The notes under the pieces: generated by a model | The model's input: only the letters and a program-made list of their open reading frames with translations | Told to the model about the DNA's origin: nothing | The model's database searches: none | Part shown: one piece after another, positions 44,591 through 57,700 of the stretch | Numbering within the stretch: position 1 is the stretch's first letter | How the letters are laid out: each line of letters opens with the position of its first letter | Program-made: the position numbers and the translations under genes | Assembly (NCBI RefSeq): GCF_028389875.1 | Contig: NW_026907680.1 | Location: forward strand, 3,348,001 to 3,412,000 | From: Rhea pennata | Lineage: Eukaryota; Chordata; Aves; Rheiformes; Rheidae | Length of the DNA: 64,000 bases | Reading direction: 5' to 3'

Positions 44591-45305
44591 TGCACCACAC
44601 ATTTTCACAAAACCCACCGACCATATCTACTTACACCATTGGCCAACCTGGACCCCTGCAGGTCTCTCTGTCTCCAAGCGTCCCATCTTCACAGCTCAGA
44701 AAGGCAGTTTTATGGAGGACAAATCTTTTAGCCGCTTTCTACTGAGCCTTCTCGATGGAGATGTATATGCATACACAAACACACACACGGGTACCACTTG
44801 CCCTGTCGAAACTTCCTTTTTTTCCAGGGAAGCTCCTCTACAGGACTATGTAAACCAACCAAGAAGACCCTCACTGTCTTCCTGCATCGAGCACAATCAG
44901 ATAAAGTCTCAGAAGCCAATAAATGACATTGCTGTCAGTAAGCACGGGATGACATTCAAAAATGCTAGTGTTAGGCAATAGGTTTGTGGACACGCCAGCA
45001 AGTGTTGAAAGCTGTAGAGAAACAAATCACAGTGCTGGGTGAGGAAAAGATCCTGGAGCAAAAAGGACCTCTCTGATGAGCTCCGTGCTTTGAAATAGGT
45101 CCTGTCACAAAGCAGGGACTGCAGAGGAACCAGTTTCCCCTCCTCCCCTGCCCATACCTTTCCTGTGTCAGAGCCTGGGAAGCACACTGCATACACGAGT
45201 GGAAGGCCCACATCTCCAGTGGATCTGAGGAGCTTTCCTTCTCTGACAATACCTATGCAGACTTTTCCTGGGCCCTTCTGCGAATGGAGCCATTAGGAGC
45301 CACAG

Positions 45306-45698
45306 TCATCTCAGTGTGGCCGGGGACACTGCTGGGGAGTTCTTGTTTTCTTCTTGAAATTGTATGAGTAAAGAGAAAAGCAAGAACTCAGCCCCTTCAG
45401 GAGAGCTGCTGCTGAAGGTGGCAGCCCAGCATGCCAAGAGGCTCACTTGTGTTCTGAGGCCATACTTGAAGACCAGGCTGAGAAAATTGTGGGCTTTCCC
45501 TGAGGACTTTGGCTCCCCAGTATGGCTTAAGGCCTTTGTGATGAGGAGTTCCCGCACCCTTTTCCGATCCAAATCATGCTCCCATACGGGCAGCTGACTC
45601 TCTGCTGTGACAAACGTGGTCTGGAGGAAAAAGCCAGCCCAAGATGTCTTTCTGCCTTGCTTGCTTCTGGTAGGGATCAATCTTTTCAAACAAACCAA
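45306..45698 (-). other. Conserved open segment, function unknown (second copy)
   Basis: Minus-strand counterpart of 26168-26572, open for 130 codons with scattered substitutions (PVWEHDLDRKRVRELLITKA). Not recognised; coding status uncertain. Confidence 0.3.
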
Positions 45699-45719
45699 AA
45701 CCAGAACCTCTCATTCCTC

Positions 45720-48700
45720 TCCATGTTATAGGCTCCCCAAATAAGAGCTACAGAAGGACCAAAGCACAGGGAATGGCTGGGCAATAAAGTGCCAGAGGGT
45801 ATTTGCTGCAGGAGGAGTGAGGCCTGTTGGGGTGAGAATGACCACATCTGAACTTTGCATGCACCGGGGCAGGCTGTGAGCTAACAGCTCTTGGTCAGGA
45901 AGGAGAGGTAAGAGAGAGGTCGCTGAAAGCCGTATCTCCTTGCCGTGCAGAAGTGAGAAGAAGCCCAGCAGAAGTGCTTTGAAGAGGAAGAGAGAAGCCA
46001 AGCAAGGAGCCGCATCTGGCCCTGCCACACATTGACGGTGTGCTTTCAGCCCAAGGTGGGGGTGCGCTTCTGGAAGGACCAAGCGAACAAAGGCTTTGTG
46101 GCTCCTGCCTCTGGCTGAGGAACCTCCCAGGCCCCAGGCTGCTGGAAGAAGACCCTGTTGTGGCAATCAGTGCATTCTTTGCTGTTCTGCACCTACTTGC
46201 TGCTGTTCCAGCCTGTGCTAGAAAGACTGTGCTGAAGCACCAGCAGCTCTCGAAACACTGGCCTCAAGCACATAGTGAGCTGCAGTCTGCAAGCAGAACC
46301 TCCGTGTACTTGCTGCTGCTCCAGCCTTTGCAAGAGAGGCCTAGGCTGGAGTAACATCTCGTTGGAATCGGACTCTCTCCTAAGCCAGAGGTCTGTCTGC
46401 AGAGAAGGCAGTGCCTGGCCTGGCCCTGGGGCCTGTGGGGCAGAGGCTCTGCGGGCTGGCAGAGGCCATGTGGGGTTTTCTGGGAGGAAAACATCTGCAC
46501 TGGAGGAGAAGAGAGCTAAATTCCCTAATTCTCCCTCCCACCGCACTTCTGTTCTGCCTTCCTCCCCTTCTCGCACCATGGCTCCACCGCCTGCTGCTTT
46601 TCCTGCCAGCACCAAATGCCCTCTCCCATGTCTATTGCCTGCCTTAGCCAACAGACCCCAGCCCACTTCTGGGGCACTTGGCTGTGCCCCAGAGAGCCCT
46701 CCCGGCAGCAGGGCACTGCCTTGGGGCACCCACCTCTTGGCAGGTGCCAAGGAGCAGCTGCCACAAAGGCTCCTGGGGCCAGCAGAGCTGCTGCTGCTGG
46801 TGCTGCTGTGTGAGGGCAGAGCAGGGGCAAAAGCACTTTCTGAGCTTCCCCACAGACCTGCTGACCCCTCAGCAGCCTCCCCAGTCTCCAGCTCTTCTCC
46901 AGCCTTGGCACCTCCTTTTCCCTTCCCCCAAAACAACAGCGTGGAACAGAAAGCCAACACTCAGGAAACCTCCTTCCCTGTGGAGTGGTCCCTGCCTTGA
47001 CTTTCCTCCGGGCAAGCTCCTGGGGCTGAGCAGCAGCTCTGAGCAGCCTTGCCCCACACAGCCTCTGATCTGGGACAGCAAGATCCTGCCCTTCTGTGGG
47101 CTGCTACTTCCCACCATGGCTTCTCCACGCAGCGCTGCAGGCAGTTGCCCAGGCGGGCTGAGTGCTGACCAAGGCAGGTGGCAGAGGCATGGCCCTGGGC
47201 ACCCTGACCTCCCAGGACACTGCTCTCAGCCACAGCCCTGGGCACACCTGGCTGCACGCACGCCCTGCTCGCACAGCCCTACACCCTCCCCGGCAGAAGG
47301 AAGCCGTGCCGCCCTGTCCCTCGGACACTGTGGCAGCAAGTCCCTGCCCTAAAGCACCAGCTTCTCCACCGAGAGAGCTCTCCGGGAAGATGGCCTCAAC
47401 CATCACCTGCGCGAGGTCTCCAGGACCCCGCGAGCAGCTCAGCAGCACTGCCCTGCAGCCAGAGACTTCCCACTGGAAGGGCTCTGCCCATTTCTGCCAG
47501 AAGGAGCTCTCAGCTGCTGCCTCCCTCCTGAGCGTCCGGAGCTTCCCTCCGTTTTGTCTCAGCTCAGCTCAGCACGGGCAGGCAGTGCCCTCAGCACTGC
47601 GGCTCCTGGCAGAGGAGCTGCTCCTGCACCCAGCAGGGAAGTCATTTCCCCAGGCTTCTAGCAGTGAGTGAGCTGAGTCAGCCTGGGCCCCTCATTTCTT
47701 TGGGGAGAAGCCCTCCAGGTGGTGGGGCAGACACCTCCATCCCATGCACGCCACCAACCCCCAGGACGGTTGTGGGATTCATCCTGCTTAAGCTGCCGTG
47801 TGCCCAAAAGAGGTGCACAGAAGTGTGCGAGCTCCTTGTCCCCCCTCCCATTTCCAGTCCAAGGTGGTGGAAGGTGGGAGTCAGCTGCTGCCGTGGAAAC
47901 ACTGGGTGACACCAGAGGTGCCAGAGGTGATCCAGGGCATGCGCAAGTGCCTGCGAGCTCTCCCTGGGCAATGTGGAGAGACACAGACCCGTGTGTGGCA
48001 TCATCTGGGGGCTCTGGGGGACATTCCCAGAGGCAGGATGCACCAGCTGCCCACGCCTGGCAGGAAGAAACTTCTCCTTCGGCACTGAGCCAGGGCTTTG
48101 CTGCCTGCGAAGGCCTTGCTGGAGGTTTCCCTGCCATCGGTCCGTTCTCAGCACTTCCTTGCACTGGGGGCAGCAGGAGCCGCAGCCTGTGCTGTGTCGC
48201 CATGGGTGGAGGCTGGTGCAGTGCCCCACTGCCCCCCTCCCCTCGCAGCCAGGTTTCCCGCATGGGGCCATGGCCTGGCTGAGTGCAGCCGCAGCACCCA
48301 GCCCAGCCGGTCCCCCAGTGGGGTTATCCCTGCCCCAGGACCTCCCCAGTGCAGGGGTCACGGCAGCCCCACAAGTGCCCCGTGCAGCCCCTCCCCACTG
48401 CAGGGCCAGCCCTGGCCGGGGGCCCCGGGGGTCCCGGTCCCCTCTGTGACATGGGCTGGCGTCACAGGGGACATCCTGCTGGGTCACAGCCACCGCTGCC
48501 CTCTCCCGCCCGCCCACGCACCCTCCCCACTCGTCCCGCACAGCCCGCCGCAGCGCAGGCGCTGGGGCTGCTCTGGGCACCACTGTGCTGCCAGGAGCCG
48601 ACGAGCCCCAGCGGGAGCTGGCGACGGGAGCCCGGAGCAGCGCGGGGCTGCGCTGAAGGGCGCAGCAGGAGCAGCCGAGCGGCCAGGAAGCCTTTGCAGG

Positions 48701-48740
48701 GACCCTCCCGCTGCGCGGCGAAGCCAGAGCGCCCGGCACA
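45720..48740. other. Segment upstream of the full CCDC81-like gene, no gene identified
   Basis: The stretch 45.72-47.32 kb is the inverted copy of 24.58-26.15 kb. The stretch 47.33-48.74 kb is unique in the window and becomes CpG-rich from about 48.2 kb toward the gene start, as expected for its promoter. Open frames on both strands (up to 446 codons on minus) overlap each other and show no domains. Confidence 0.5.
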
Positions 48741-48743
48741 GAC

Positions 48744-51700
48744 ATGGAGCTCTGGGACGCTGGCCGTGCCACGCAGCGTGAGCAGCGGGTGCCCGTCATC
48801 CCCCCGCAGGGTAAGGCCTTCGCGACCTCCTTGCCCAGGATCGCTGTCGAGAGGCTGAGCGCCAAGATGGGCTGTAGATGCCCGGGGGCTTTGGGGAGCC
48901 TGGGCAGGCTGGGGGTGCCCCAAGGGTCCTCCGCTGATGGTGCCTTGTGGTGCAGGGGGCATGACGTGTCTTTGCCTTGCTTTGCAGTGGCCGTGCCCAT
49001 CTGGGAGGGTGTCTCCAACTACATCCAGGAGAAGCTGGTGCTGAACAAGGTGGGTGTGCCATCCTCTCCCTCCCCTCCCATACCCATGCTGGCAGCAGCA
49101 CTGACCCCTCGGGGCCATGGGCCACAATAGTCCTGCCCCTCCTCTCCAAGCAGAAGCAACCTCCCTGCAGAAGCATGCTGCAAATGACAGCTGTTCCCCA
49201 GACCGACTTCTCCCAAAAGGGAGGTGCCCAATGCGCAGTGCAGCTGCGGTTGCTGGAAGGGTGGGAGGCTTTCTGGGCCCTCTCTGGAGATCCTGGCAGA
49301 GTGCAAGGCCAGAAAGGGAGCCGTTCTGGGAAAGCCTTTTCTTCGTGTGCTGGAGGGGCGGCAGCGTTGCCTTTGGAGGCTGAGGAGGAGGGGGAGGAAA
49401 CTATGGGGAATGGCCTTCTCAGGGAGTTCTCCAGGGCTTCCGCCAAGCTTTCCAGAAGGCTCTGTCTTGCCCCTTTGCATGCCAGCCATGGGCAGGGCAC
49501 CTAGCACCGTGGCCATGCTTGGAGAACAGCTCTCTCTTTGTCTGTCTCCCATGCTTCTAAGGCTTCTCTCCACTTCTCTGGCTGCAGGATGTGAGAATTA
49601 TTCCCCTTGGCACCTTCAGTGTTGCTACAAAACAAGTCGTTGCTGGCAAGAACGGTCCTCTGACTGTTCAGAGACCCGCATTTCGCCTCTCAAGCAACCT
49701 TGTGGATCTTCACGGCCTCAGCCACGAGGAGGCCTCTGTTGCTGGTAAGAAGGCAGACTGAAACCTCGGCTTCCCCTGGGGACCTCGCAGGGCTGTGGCT
49801 CTCTGCTGTTTCCCAGGGGCTGTTAGAAATTGAGACTTGCTGCCCCGGGTGCTGAGCAGAGCTTCAGGGTGTTTTGATTGTCACAACATTATAATGCAGA
49901 ATCCAACGAGAGTCTCTCGGTGTGTCTCTCTCTTGCACTGGCTCGAACGCGTGGCTCCATAGTGGGGCTTTTGTGGCTGCTGCTTCCAGTGCCGTGTAGT
50001 TGCCACTGTTGTTCCCCGTTGATGCCACAGCAGCCGTCTGCTCAAAAGGACAAGTCCTTCCTATTGCTTCCTAACACCGATGGATTAAGAGGCAGAGTTG
50101 GAAGGCTGTTGTGCAGCCCATGTGTTTTCCTCCTCCTTTGGAGCCAGTGTGACATGGCACAGCTAAGGCTCGTCAAAGCTGGCATGGCCTGAGTGCCGGC
50201 ACCATTCCTCTGTGCACTGCCTTCTGCTGGCAGCTGGCCCCCTTGCTGCTCTGCTTGGCCTGCCCTCCTGCCTCCCGCTCCCAGGAGGTGGCCAGGGCTC
50301 GCTCTTGGTGTCTGTGCAGGGAAGGAAGCCCTGCGGTAGCCTTGGCCCAGGAGGCTGCAGAGTGCTTTGAATTTGGGCCAGGGAGGGCTGACAGGAGCCT
50401 CCTGTGGGGGCTTTTGTGGGGGTTAAAGCAGAGAGCTCTGCAGCTCCGTGCTGCCGCAAGACCTTCAGGCGCCCAGCACTGTGTGGGAGCCTGCTGAAGG
50501 GCTCCGTCCGTGACTGGGCTGCTCTTTGCTTGTTGCCTAGGGCGCAGGAAAGCTGAGACCCTCAAGTATCCTCACGTAGCCGTGGCCATCTCCGTGCCTT
50601 GGAAAACAGTGGCGGCCTGCGTGGAGGAGACCGTGTACCTTCTGTCTTGCTGCCTGGCCAATGGGAAGAACGTGGCCCTTCTTTTCAAGGGCATTGGCGT
50701 GCTTCTCATTGAAGGCAAAGAGGTGACAATGTGGTTTTACAGAGGCTTTCTGCGCAGGCTGAATGCCTCCCCACAGCTGCTCAAAGCTCTTCTGGATGTA
50801 AGTCTGCCTTTTTCCACAGCTCTCCTTCTCACCCCTTTGCAAGCCTGGCCAAGTCCAAAGCAACCGCTTTCCCCCCACTGCCGGGTCCTGGGAGTTCTTT
50901 CCTGCTAGGCTTCCTCCAGAAGTCTTCCAGAAAGTCAGCCTTTCCTTGGGGTCTTTGTGTTAGGATCCCATTTGTCTCCAGGCCTCCTCTGGCCATGTTT
51001 GGGATTGTGGGGCAGTGCGTCCAACAGCTGCTCCTCAAGTTGCAGAAGACTCTCGGGGTTTGTCACAGACAAAGTCATTGCAAGCCAGGGCCTTTGCCCA
51101 GGTCTCCAGTGCAGCCGTGTCATTCAGCCTGGGCTTTCTGGTGCAGAAGGCCTCTGCTTGCCTCCCTTGACTTCTCCACTACGCAACAAGTGCTCTCCCG
51201 CATCAGCCTCTTGGCTCTTGCCCTTGACAGAAGCCTGCCAGTGTTTCTGGCCATCTGCCTGTATTATTCCGCACCTGCTGGTCTGTAGAATGGAGGTGGG
51301 GGTGGCTGTGAGCAAGAGCGAGGGGTGTTTCCCTCTTTCTGAGTGGCAGCTTCTTCTCTGATTAGTGGAAACATGGTCTGCCCTTGTGCACAGCAAGCTC
51401 CTTTTCTTCGTAGCATCTCACCCATGTCTCTGCCCTTTGCAGATGCCAGAGATGAGGCATTCAGTTCTCGCAAGCACCCAAACAGCGGCTTCCCTGATCC
51501 ATTCTGGCTCTCTCATTGTCTTTCCAACGTGAGTACTTTGGTTTGCTCCTTTCCACCTGATTTCCGGGCTCACCCAAAGAGCAGCTCCTCACTGCAGGTT
51601 TGGTCGAGGTGTGTTGCCAGAGCTAGTGAAGGCTGCTCAGGATGTGCTTGCAGAGCAAGTCTTCCGAGGAGTTGGATCCCCGTGTGCTGCAGCCATGCCC

Positions 51701-54700
51701 TGGCTTTGTTTGGGCTCTGTGTGGGGGTTCTGCTGAGCTCTGTGCTGGCTCCCACCTTGTGAAGGCCTTTGTTCCACTAGTGGCCCAGGAATGGAGGCTG
51801 TTCTTTGCAGATGCTCTGCCCTGAGCTTGGGAGGGATTGCAAGGGCTGTGGAGGTCTAGATTAGAATTTCCTAAGAGGGTGGAAAGCTGGAGGAAAGGGG
51901 CCTTGTCTGATGTGCCTGCACAGGAGCCTGCTCAGGAGCTGTCAGACAGGCTGCAGTGTTGACCTGGAGGGTTTGCTTTGGAAAGCTGAGAAGGAGCTCT
52001 CTCCCCAGGGGTAGAGGGAAGGCCTGGAGCAGTGTGAGGAGGAAGCTTGTGGCCCTGCAGGCAGGCATGCTGGGTCCCTGCACTTCCTGAGGGAGTCTTC
52101 CAGGAGATGAGACCTGTCCTGCATATTCCCCTTTGGGAAAGGCTGCTCTTCCTAGCAGCTGGGCCATGTGTCTGTGTGCCCAGAATTCACAGAAGCAGCA
52201 AAGGAAATGCGGGGCCCTTCCTTGCGAGTGGTGTCTTTTTCTGGTTTACAGGTATGTGCTTGAGAGTGCCCCTCCAAGACCATCTGTGGGAGCTGTGCAG
52301 CCCACGTGGGAAGAAGAGAAGGGACTAGATGTTGCCAGCAGCAAGGAAGGTAATGGAGTGGCTGATGCCTGGCTGGGCTTTGCACCTTCTCCTTTGTTGG
52401 TCCTTGGCAGGGCATTGGAGCCAAGGCTGCAGCACCGTGGCTCGCCTAGCATGAGGCACTAGAGGCAAGGCAGCTCAGCCCTGATGGGGAGTCGACAATC
52501 TGCTCACTTGTGCCAAGACTTCCTTCCACCTTCAAAGCAATTCGTTCTGCCCTTGCCTTCTGTGTTTCTCCTACACATTCCCAAAGCACAGCCTTTGGCT
52601 TGACTGTGTTTTCTTCCCTTCTGATTGCAGAGCATGTATCTGGCCAGCGCCTCCTCCAGCGAGAGAGGCAGCCTGAATCCAAAGTGGTGGCTACCAATGT
52701 GGAGGAAGGCATGGTGGAGGAAGAGCCTCGAGGCAGGTGAGACACTTGGGGGAATGGCGGAGGGTGACCCTGTAGCCTTGTGTGTCTTGGAGGGTGATGT
52801 TTCCCTTGGACACAAGGTCCCAAGGACCTCTGAATGCCTTTTAAGCTCTGCCACGAGGACTAGGCCTCCCTCGCTGGTTGGGCAGACAAGAGCAAGTGCC
52901 TGGCAGAGCCTGCTCTTGGCTTTCTGCCCCCACTGCCTCTGCTTCCAGCTTCCAGACCTTTGGGCAACTCAATGTAATTGGTCCTTCGGGAAGAGGAGGG
53001 CCTTTTCCCCTAGCCCATAGATGAAAGTAAGGAGAATGCTGCTCATCTGTGGAGAGCAGGGCTGGGTGTCTCAGGGCAATTTTGGAGGCTGAGGAAGAGT
53101 CTGCATGCCCTTGTCAGGCCTTGTGAGGAGCTAAGTGGAAAAGCTCAACTGGTGTGAGGTGCAAGAGGGGTGTGCAGGGAATGCTGCTGGAGGGGAGGAT
53201 GCCTTGGGTGAATATCTCCCCAAAGCTGTGGTGTTTCCCCTTGGGCAGTGCCCTTCCTTTGACTGCCAGCAGCAAGGAGGAAGGAGGGTCATTTCCAGGC
53301 AGCAGTCAGGGGTGGTGAGCAGAAGGCTCGAGAGGGTGTGGCCTTGGCTCAGGCAGCCCTTAGAGGCAAGGACGAGTTGTTTGGGCACTTTGAAGAGGAT
53401 GGGAAGGAGGGACATGAGTGCCTGAAGACGGAAGGACTGCAAGGGACAGAGCAGTTATTCCCAGTTCCCTTTCTGAAGCTTCCAAGAAAGCTTGTCCTTG
53501 GGGGCCACACAGCAGTGGCTACTGGAGTGCTCAGGACAGTGGGTAATGGTGTGTGCTGGAGCCTGTCCTTGGAGCTGACGCTGCTGCTCTCCTTGGTGCC
53601 TGGAGAAAAAGTCCTACTGTGGGCACCCAGAGCTTTCCCTCGGGCACGCTGTGCAGCCCTGGGTGTTTGGGTGGTGGAGAGTCTCTGTGTCACACTTCCC
53701 CACGGTGTGTATTTGCAGCATGCTGCCAGCAATTCAGCCTAGCTCTGAAAAGGAGGATTTACTGGGCTGGAGGAAGCAGCTGCCAGAGGCCAGAGCGGGA
53801 GCTGGCGGGCCCTTGATTGGCTATCAGAATTCAAGAGAGGTAGGTGCTCCTGATGGAGGTCCTTCTTTTGGCAGCTTGCTTTCTGCCAAAGCATCGTGGT
53901 GTGGGCGCTGGCTGGACAAGAGCCCTTCCCATGGGTTCCGCTGGGCCCTGCCTGACTGTCCCCGGGGTTTGCTGTCAAAGGCGCTGCTTGTGCTCTACTT
54001 CTGCAATGCATCTCTCATGACTCCTTCACTCTCCATTAACCTCTCCCAGCAGAGCCTCTGGGGCCCTCGCTCTAGTGCCCGTGGAACTGCTAGGCCTTTC
54101 TGCTATAGCAGATGGAGAGATTCTGTTCAGCGGTGTGATTATTCAGATGCTTGGTTCAAACAGGAAAGGGATGTTCAGCCTTGCTGGGCTTCCCTTCAGG
54201 GTAAAAGAGCACTGACAGGGAAGGGTCAGAGCAGAGGCTGAGAAAGAACCTTCCCTTCTGGGAAAACAGAGCTGCCGTAACCCCCACTGCCCTCTCTCAT
54301 CCTCCCTAGCAGGACTGCCCTGCACATTGCCCTGGAGTTTAGTGAGCTGCCTTCCCCTGCACTTGCCTGCCTTGACTTCCCAATGCTCTGCTGGATTAGC
54401 CTCTTTGTGCTTGCCCTGGACATAATCCTGCCAGAACTTTTAGACTTTTGCCTATATTCTCCTACAGCTGGTCTTGTGTGGAATGGAGGGGCTGCTGTGA
54501 GCAACAATGATGGGTATTTCAGAGTTTCTGAGAGGCAGCTTCTACTTTTCTGAGTAGTGGAAACTTTAGCTGCCTTTGCCAGCAGCAAGATTCTTTCCTT
54601 GGCAGCATCTCACCGGTGTTTCTCACCTTTGCAGATGCTGGAGATGAGGGACTCAGTCCTCGCAGCCAGCCAGAGGAGTGAGACTGAGGCCCCTTGTGCT

Positions 54701-57700
54701 CTTCCAAGTATTTTTCCAACGTGAGTACTTTGCCTTGCTTCTTTTCCCCTGACTGACGAAGGCAGCAGCCTCTCAGCACAGGTTTGATAGGGCTGCAGTG
54801 CCAGGGCTGGGGGAGGCTGCTCTGAAAGTGCTTTGGGAGCAAGACTTCCCAGCGGCTGCATCCCAGTGGCCTGCACGCATGCTCTGCCTTCATACAGGGT
54901 CTGTTGGAGGCCCTAAGCCAAGATTTATGCTGTCTCCCACCACGCAAGAGCTTTATTCTGGACTGCCTTCATGCCTTTCTCCTCCTTTGTCACTGGGTGC
55001 CCAGCAGCAATCCATTGCCCATCCCGGAACACAGAGTCCTTGGGGCCACGGGGCAGTGGCTAATGTAGTTGGCAGCACAGCGTGTAATGCTGTGCTTTGG
55101 AGCCTGTCCTGGCAGATGACCTTGCTGCTCTCCTTCCTGCATGGAGAGAAATTTTCACTGTGCTTGTGTCCAGAGCTCTCCTTCAGGCATGATCTGCAGC
55201 CCTGGGTGTTTTGTTAGGGGGTGATCCCCGTTTCTGTGGATGTGACCCCAGTGAGGGGGACCCACGTGCTTCTGCTACAGAACTGCCTTCTGCGGTAGAA
55301 GCAGGTGCCCAACTTGTCAGGCTGAAATGGGGACCCTACTCCCCCTGTGCTCATGCCACCTCCCCGTGGTGTGTATTTGCAGTCCATTCCTAGGCACCCC
55401 AGAGTGCTCTGCCCAGAAGGCAGTGCCAGGCGGGAGGAAGCCATCATCAGAAGGTGGAGCACCTACTGAGTGGCCTGGGAATGAAGTGGACGAGAATGCC
55501 AGAGCGGTAAGTGTCACTGCTGGGGGCCCTTCTTTTCCAGCTTGCTTCCTGCAAACTCCTTGTGCTATGGGCGCTGGCTTACAAGAGCCCTTCCCATGGG
55601 TTCACTGAGCCCTGCCCGACATCGCCCAGTCCTGCCTTCAAAGGCATCGGTGGTGAATGTAGTTTTGGAATGCACACGCTGTTGCACCTTGCTCTCTGTG
55701 AACACACCAGCAGAGCCTCTGTGGCCCTCCTGCTGGTGGCACTGGAAGTGCTGGGCCTTTCTGTGATAAAAAGTGAAGAGCTTCTGCTCAGCTCTGTGAT
55801 AATTCAGATGCTTGTTTCAAGCAGGAAAGGGATGTTCAGCCTTTCTGGGCTTCCCTTCAGGGTAAAAGGGTGCTGACAGGAAGGCTCCCGGGAAGGCTCA
55901 GAGCAGAGGCTGGGGAAGAACCTTCCCTTCTGGAGAAGCTTCTGAGCTGGCTTCCCATGCACTTGCCTCCCTTGATGTCTCTGTCCTGTCCTAGATCAGC
56001 CTTTTGGCTCTTCCCTGGACCAAAACCTTGCCAGAACATTTAGCTCTTTGCCCATATTCCCCTGCAGCTGCTCTTGTGTGGAATGGAGGGGCTGCTGTGA
56101 GCAAGAGCAAAGGGTCAACGGCTGTTTCTGCAATTCTGAGAGGCAGCTTCTTCTCTGAAGCATGGAAACATGGGCTGCCCTTACCAACAGCAAGATCCTT
56201 TCCTTGGCAGCATCTCACCTCTCTTTCTCACCTTTACAGATGAAAATACACAGGGATTCAATCCTGACAGCCACTAAAGCAGCTCCGATTGTGTCCCCTG
56301 CACCTCTTCCAAACATGTTCCTAAGGTGAGTACTTTCCCTTCCTTCTTTCCCCTCTTCCTGACAAAGGCAGCAGCCTCTCCGCACAGGTTTGTTAGGGCT
56401 GCATTGCCAGGGCTGGGGCAGGCTGCTCTGAAAGTGCTTTGGGAGCAAAAATTCCAAGCGGCTGGGTCCCAGTGACCTGCACGCATGCTCTGCCTTCATC
56501 TGGGCTCTGTGGGTGGGGAGAGGGTTCTTCAGAGCTCTGTGCTGCCTCCCACTATGCAGGAGCTTAATGCTTGACTGTCTTGATGCCTTTGTCCTTCTTC
56601 AACACTGGGTGCCCAGCAACAACCTATTGCCCATCCCTGAACACAGAGTGTTCAGGTCTTATGTAGCTGACAGGACAGCAGGTAATGCTGTGCCTTGGAG
56701 CCTGTCCTGGCAGATGACCCTGCTGCTCTCCTCACTGCCTGGAGAGAGTCTCCCTTGGGCTCCTGGAGCTCTCCTTCAGGCATGACGTGCAGCCCCAGGT
56801 GTTTTGGTGGGAGGTGATGCTCTGATGTGGCCGCAGTCAGTGGGAGCCCTGTGCTTCTGCTGCAGAATTGTCTTCTGCTGCAGGAGCAGGTGTGAAGCTG
56901 GTGAGGGCCAGGTGGGGACCCTACTCTCCCTGTGCTCATATCACCTCTCCGCGGTGTGTATTTGCAGGCCGGTGCCAGTCACCTTAGAGTGCTTTGCACA
57001 GAGTGGAGCAGCAGCGGGCAGGAAGAAGGAACGGAGAGAAGCCCGAGCACTAGCTGCATGTCCTCTGAGCGAGGGCCGTCAGAGGTCTGGCGTGGTAAGT
57101 GCTCCTCATTGAGTCAGGCCCTTCATGTGCCAGCCTGCTTTCTGCCCAGGCCTTGTGCTATGGGCGCTGGCTGTACAAGAGCCCTTCCCATGGGCTCTGC
57201 TGAACCTTGCAAGACTTGGCCCGGGGCTTGCCTTCACAGGCACCGCTTGTGCTCCAGGTTTGCAGTATAGCTCTTGCTGCTGCGCCCTCCTTGAACACAC
57301 CAGCAGAGGCACCAGGGTCCCGTTTTTGATTGCCTCTGAACTGCAGAGCCTTTCTGCGATAGAAAATTCAGTTTCTGCTCAGTTGTGTGATTATTGAGAT
57401 GCTGGGTGCAAATGAGAACAGGATGTTCAGAGTGACTGGTCTTTCCTTCAGGGCAGTAGGGTGTTTGTAGGAAGGCGCATGGGAAGGGTCAGAGCAGAGG
57501 CTGAGAAATAATTTTCCCTTCTGGGAAAAGAGACCTGCTGCAGCCCCCACTGTACCCTCCTGTCCTCCCTAGCAGGACTGCCGTGCACATTGCCCTTGAT
57601 CTTAGTCAGCGGCCCTCCCCTGCGCTGCCCTCCCTCAGTCTCTCCCCTAGGCAAGAACTGCTCTCCTGGATCAGCCTCTTGGCTCTTGCCCTTGACAAAA

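Noticed and set aside
47678..49018. 446-codon minus-strand frame upstream of and over exons 1-2 of copy C
   Set aside because: It lies antisense to HU domain coding exons and a CpG-rich region, with no domain or homology recognised.
54960..55330. Intron blocks conserved in every cassette (for example TLLLSFLHGEKFS-like and LLLQNCLLLQ-like frames)
   Set aside because: Considered as exons, but some units carry in-frame stops (for example TAG in the block at 55.07 and 58.42 kb). The a and d exons join in phase without them, so they are taken as duplicated intron.
55680..55862. Block after each d exon with VIIQML...KGMFSL-like frame
   Set aside because: Open in several units but frameshifted at 57.37 kb and not needed for the reading frame; treated as intron homology.
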